Source: Prevotella sp. | Lineage (GTDB): Bacteria; Bacteroidota; Bacteroidia; Bacteroidales; Bacteroidaceae | Assembly: GCA_017538105.1 (NCBI GenBank) | Contig: JAFYJN010000035.1 | Span: forward strand, 96,271 to 160,270 | Direction: 5' to 3' | Length of the DNA: 64,000 bases | Shown: piece by piece, positions 62,413 to 64,000 of the stretch | Position numbering within the stretch: the first letter of the stretch is position 1 | Layout: the number at the start of each line of letters is the position of its first letter | Translations under genes and position numbers: made by a program | Notes under the pieces: generated by a model | The model's database searches: none | What the model was told of the DNA's origin: nothing | The model's input: the letters and a program-made list of their open reading frames with translations, nothing else

Positions 62413-63033
62413 TTAAGCCATTATCGGTTTGCAGCACCATCGGGAGACCTTGACCATAACTCCCATTCCTGGCACCTCTTTGAGCAGATAATATTTCTTG
62501 TTTTGGCGAACCAGTCGTCCAGTAACACCTTTCAGCGGTCCATGTGCCACAAGCACAGGATCGCCAACTTTTAATTGCGCCTCTTCAGTTGTGAGGAACA
62601 TTTTTTGGGCATATTGAGGGTCGCACATGGTCCTGAATTCCACCATCTGCTTGGCAGGTATTTCGTAATACTCTTTCGACCCCTTTGTTTTTCGCATCAC
62701 CATCATCGGTTTTTGCGTTTCAGCCATTAACTCGTTGAGTCGCTGGTTGGATACCGTTTTTTTTACGAAAATGAGGTTACGAACCACCGGTCGCAGCGCA
62801 TGTCGAATATGTCCGGTCTTATCCATGAAATCCACCATCTGCATGGGTATGAACGATTCCACGTCGTTTTCCCTGAAATAATCGGCCAAATCAGCAGATT
62901 TCATTCCTCCAAAAAGTCTTATGGCAAACCACGGCGTATTATCGTTAGCCACCTTATCTATGGCCTCTATAAGTTTTCTGCCCTCTTTGCCACTTACTTG
63001 GCCCATTTGTTGTTTTGGCGTTTCCTGATTCAT
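62413..63033 (-). CDS. UpxY/NusG-family transcription antitermination protein
   Basis: 206 residues from the ATG at 63033; MGQVSG at 63006 is an alternative. An NGN domain (about 30-135, WFAIRLFGGMKSADLADYF, VRNLIFVKKT) is followed by a KOW domain (VGDPVLVAHGPLKGVTGRLV). UpxY proteins act on specific long operons, often capsule loci, but no such operon is next to it on this strand. It is convergent with prfC. It may act at a distance or be the housekeeping NusG paralogue. Confidence 0.85.
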   Translation of the reverse strand: MNQETPKQQMGQVSGKEGRKLIEAIDKVANDNTPWFAIRLFGGMKSADLADYFRENDVESFIPMQMVDFMDKTGHIRHALRPVVRNLIFVKKTVSNQRLNELMAETQKPMMVMRKTKGSKEYYEIPAKQMVEFRTMCDPQYAQKMFLTTEEAQLKVGDPVLVAHGPLKGVTGRLVRQNKKYYLLKEVPGMGVMVKVSRWCCKPIMA

Positions 63034-63083
63034 GCCCCAAAAATACGAATTATTTAATACGTTAGCAAATAAAAGTGATTTTT

Positions 63084-63123
63084 TTTGGGGTGTAAATATT
63101 TTTTTCATATCTTTGCAAAGATA
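63084..63123. promoter_or_regulatory. promoter with a palindromic -7 box
   Basis: Plus strand: TTTG at 63084-63087, a 20-base spacer, TATCTTTG at 63108-63115. The next eight bases complete a perfect 16-base palindrome, TATCTTTGCAAAGATA, so the minus strand also reads TATCTTTG at 63123-63116. It could fire toward both the repeat protein gene and the NusG-like gene. A second minus-strand box, TATTTTTG at 63045-63038, lies only five bases from the NusG-like start. Confidence 0.6.
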
Positions 63124-63164
63124 CAAAATTAGAAGATTATTATTAACTATTAAAAAACATAATC

Positions 63165-64000
63165 ATGAAAAGATGCCAATTTTGCAACATGCTTTTGGCT
63201 GACAACGCCAAGTATTGTCCTGCTTGTGGAAAGAAGCAGAAACCCATTGGTGCTGGTGCGCCTGAATCTCCCGGATATATGGCTACACAGCCACTGCAGC
63301 AACCCAAACCCATTCAGGGACAACCGCCTATCCCGCCTGTGATGCCTCAACCACCCGTGCAGCCACAGCAACCTGTGATGCCACAACAACCCGTACAACC
63401 GCAACGTCCTATTCAGCAACCCACTTACGAAACTCAGATACCTATCCAACCACAACAACCCATCCAGCCGCAGCAATCTTCACACGGAGTTCCTGTATTT
63501 TCCCAAGAAGACGCATTGAGGAGCCAACAAGAAGCCGCCAGAAGGCAGGCAGAGGAAGAGGCCGCTCGTAGGGCTGCTGAGGAAGCCGCAAGAAGGCAGG
63601 CAGAGGAAGAGGCCGCTCGTAGGGCCGCTGAGGAAGCCGCAAGAAGGCAGGCAGAGGAAGAAGCCGCTCGCAGGGCCGCTGAGGAAGCCGCCAGAAGGCA
63701 GGCAGAGGAAGAGGCTGCTCGCAGGGCCGCAGAGGAAGCCGCCAGAAGGCAGGCAGAGGAAGAGGCTGCTCGCAGGGCCGCTGAGGAAGCCGCCAGAAGG
63801 CAGGCAGAGGAAGAGGCTGCTCGTAGGGCTGCTGAGGAAGCCGCAAGGAAACAGGCAGAGGAAGAGGCCGCGCGCAGGGCTGCTGAGGAAGCCGCAAGGA
63901 AACAGGCCGAAGAAGAGGCCGCGCGCAGGGCAGCTGAGGAAGCCGCCAGGAAACAGGCGGAGGAAGAGGCCGCTCGCAGGGCTGCGGCCGAAGCCGCTAG
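63165..64000 (+). CDS. zinc-ribbon protein with charged 17-residue helical repeats (5' part)
   Basis: At least 278 codons, cut by the window end. MKRCQFCNMLLADNAKYCPA begins a zinc ribbon (Cys4, Cys7, Cys18, Cys21). A Pro/Gln-rich linker follows (about 35-112, many QQPIQPQ units). From residue 123 come tandem copies of EAARRQAEEEAARRAAE. The repeats would form a long single alpha-helix or coiled coil with alternating Glu and Arg, similar in look to TolA or caldesmon-type helices. Its zinc ribbon resembles those of the proteins at 5.3-6.7 kb. Full length and C-terminal domain are unknown. Confidence 0.85.
   Translation, partial: MKRCQFCNMLLADNAKYCPACGKKQKPIGAGAPESPGYMATQPLQQPKPIQGQPPIPPVMPQPPVQPQQPVMPQQPVQPQRPIQQPTYETQIPIQPQQPIQPQQSSHGVPVFSQEDALRSQQEAARRQAEEEAARRAAEEAARRQAEEEAARRAAEEAARRQAEEEAARRAAEEAARRQAEEEAARRAAEEAARRQAEEEAARRAAEEAARRQAEEEAARRAAEEAARKQAEEEAARRAAEEAARKQAEEEAARRAAEEAARKQAEEEAARRAAAEAA
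63531..64000 (+). repeat. 51-base tandem repeat, nine full copies and continuing
   Basis: Copies begin at 63531, 63582, 63633, 63684, 63735, 63786, 63837, 63888 and 63939, with a tenth starting at 63990. The period is exact (51 bases, 17 codons) and the substitutions are mostly silent, for example GCC/GCA/GCT for Ala and CGC/CGT/AGG for Arg. Confidence 0.95.

Noticed and set aside
62413-63033. Capsule locus controlled by the UpxY-like protein
   Set aside because: No polysaccharide operon follows on its strand; the only sugar genes nearby (rfbD) belong to a different unit.
63442-63897. Pro/Leu/Arg-rich frame of 151 codons opposite the 51-base repeats
   Set aside because: It is the reverse reading of the helical repeat; the plus strand has promoter, zinc ribbon and start codon.

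Overview
The window looks like chromosomal DNA of a Bacteroidota bacterium, most likely Prevotella-like (Prevotellaceae). The main reasons are the promoters and the gene content. Many genes carry the Bacteroidota -7 box TAnnTTTG, often with TTTG about 19-20 bases upstream, a few bases to about 100 bases before the start codon. Many proteins belong to families typical of this phylum (DUF4199, DUF6452, DUF6048, DUF4230, DUF4924, DUF4738, DUF3667, CarboxypepD_reg-like, UpxY-type NusG), and secreted proteins end in a short Bacteroidota-type C-terminal tail. No tRNA, rRNA operon, CRISPR array or prophage was seen; one stable RNA gene, rnpB, is present on the minus strand.

Layout. 0.2-6.8 kb: Crp/Fnr regulator, miaA with a lipid-kinase homologue, gapA, mscL, a small membrane protein, and two zinc-ribbon membrane proteins. 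6.9-10.9 kb: a stand-alone NRPS with order C-A-T-R, convergent with a YncE-like beta-propeller. 12.4-13.3 kb: a degenerate tandem repeat and an IS relic with 38-bp perfect inverted arms, abutting the broken 3' end of a nucleotide-sugar dehydrogenase gene. 13.3-19.6 kb: a tightly overlapped, AT-rich six-gene operon (three different radical SAM enzymes, a methyltransferase, a glycosyltransferase-NodB deacetylase fusion and a MurG-like glycosyltransferase), ending in a broken metallophosphoesterase gene. This island, bounded by gene fragments on both sides, is the best candidate for an undescribed biosynthetic system.

19.9-46.5 kb is mostly housekeeping: gdhA, a YihY/BrkB membrane protein next to rnpB, a GT2-DUF6452-DUF6048-apbE-crp operon, an M3 peptidase, the dCMP deaminase / S41 protease / 5-formyl-THF cyclo-ligase operon, recF-dciA, ribH, paired DUF4230 proteins, fmt, a ClC channel, trpF, rpe and an ECF sigma factor. 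At 46.9-47.4 kb a complete promoter drives a cobalamin riboswitch that is followed by no recognisable gene and then a terminator: an orphan B12-sensing transcript.

47.8-57.3 kb is a small pectin-degradation locus without SusC/SusD: a GH28-GH105 fusion, a PL1 pectate lyase and two large secreted proteins that share a nearly identical C-terminal tail. 57.4-64 kb: ROK glucokinase, LysE-type exporter, DUF4924, rfbD, prfC, an UpxY/NusG-like antiterminator, and the start of a zinc-ribbon protein with at least nine 17-residue charged helical repeats that runs off the window.
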